Source of the DNA: Clostridium sp. UBA6640
Lineage (GTDB): Bacteria > Bacillota > Clostridia > Clostridiales > Clostridiaceae
Length of the DNA stretch: 5,617 bases
Direction: 5' to 3'
NCBI RefSeq assembly: GCF_002455975.1
Contig: NZ_DKLM01000153.1
Span: 2,147 to 7,763 of the forward strand
Below, one piece after another: positions 5,503 through 5,617 of the stretch. Each line of letters opens with the position of its first letter. Position 1 is the stretch's first letter. Both the position numbers and the translations under genes were made by a program. The notes under the pieces are model-generated. The model was not told where the DNA came from and did no database searches. It saw nothing but the letters and a program-made list of their open reading frames with translations.

Positions 5503-5617
5503 TGCACAATGCACAATGCACAATGCACAATTAAGGAAGAAATTATTTTTTTAGAAAAACAATTTCCTAAAACATATTTTTGACTAGCAATACAAAATTG
5601 CTAGTGATTATGGCGAA
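5503..5617. repeat. Dispersed repeat element with TGCACAA heptads, right end outside window
   Basis: Four exact tandem copies of TGCACAA occupy 5503-5530. After a six-base spacer, GAAATTATTTTT (5539-5550) pairs with 5555-5566 (one A-C mismatch, TTAG loop). A second hairpin, ACTAGCAAT/ATTGCTAGT with an ACAAA loop, follows at 5583-5605. The first stem arm is identical to 1848-1859, and CACAATT sits at the same distance before it in both elements, so this is the same family as the element at 1816-1902. The final GGCGAA (5612-5617) is the reverse complement of TTCGCC at 27-32. Such heptads are, to my recollection, common in Clostridium intergenic regions. Confidence 0.75.

Noticed and set aside
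5503..5530. TGCACAA tandem tract as a CRISPR array
   Set aside because: The units are seven bases with no spacers, and no cas gene is present.

Overview
The sequence is very A+T-rich (coding regions included), with strong GGAGG-type ribosome binding sites, short intergenic hairpins with T-tracts, and dispersed T(T/G)CACAA heptad repeats. I recall such heptads from Clostridium chromosomes. All of this points to a low-GC Firmicute, most likely Clostridium sensu stricto. That assignment is an inference; nothing in the window fixes the species. There is no integrase, transposase, phage gene, CRISPR array, tRNA or rRNA.

Layout from left to right. (a) Positions 1-94 hold a degenerate repeat element cut by the window edge. 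(b) Positions 162-1556, minus strand, encode a DinF/NorM-type MATE efflux pump. It starts at a TTG behind a perfect GGAGGTG, and its terminator contains the stop codon. (c) Positions 1572-2210 are non-coding and contain a second repeat element (1816-1902) and a minus-strand terminator hairpin (2030-2075). (d) Positions 2223-3200, minus strand, encode a tocopherol-cyclase-like (lipocalin-type) protein of unknown role in such an organism. (e) Positions 3201-3503 are a divergent intergenic region with a promoter for the next gene. (f) Positions 3504-4079, plus strand, encode a small cysteine-rich DUF523/TudS-like protein, probably an Fe-S desulfidase, closed by a 17-bp terminator hairpin. (g) Positions 4403-5263, plus strand, encode a cation diffusion facilitator metal exporter behind an almost perfect promoter and followed by a strong terminator. 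(h) Positions 5304-5617 are non-coding, with a 12-bp inverted repeat and a third repeat element that runs off the right edge.

The four genes look like separate single-gene transcription units. Each has its own terminator, three have a clear Shine-Dalgarno, and two have a recognisable sigma-A-type promoter. I see no pathway joining them: two are exporters (drug/cation and divalent metal), one is a putative sulfur-removing enzyme, and one is an orphan lipocalin-fold protein. I found no convincing new multi-gene system. The points most worth a second look are the shared repeat family at three intergenic sites, the orphan tocopherol-cyclase-like protein, two start-site corrections, and possible operator palindromes at the metal-exporter promoter.
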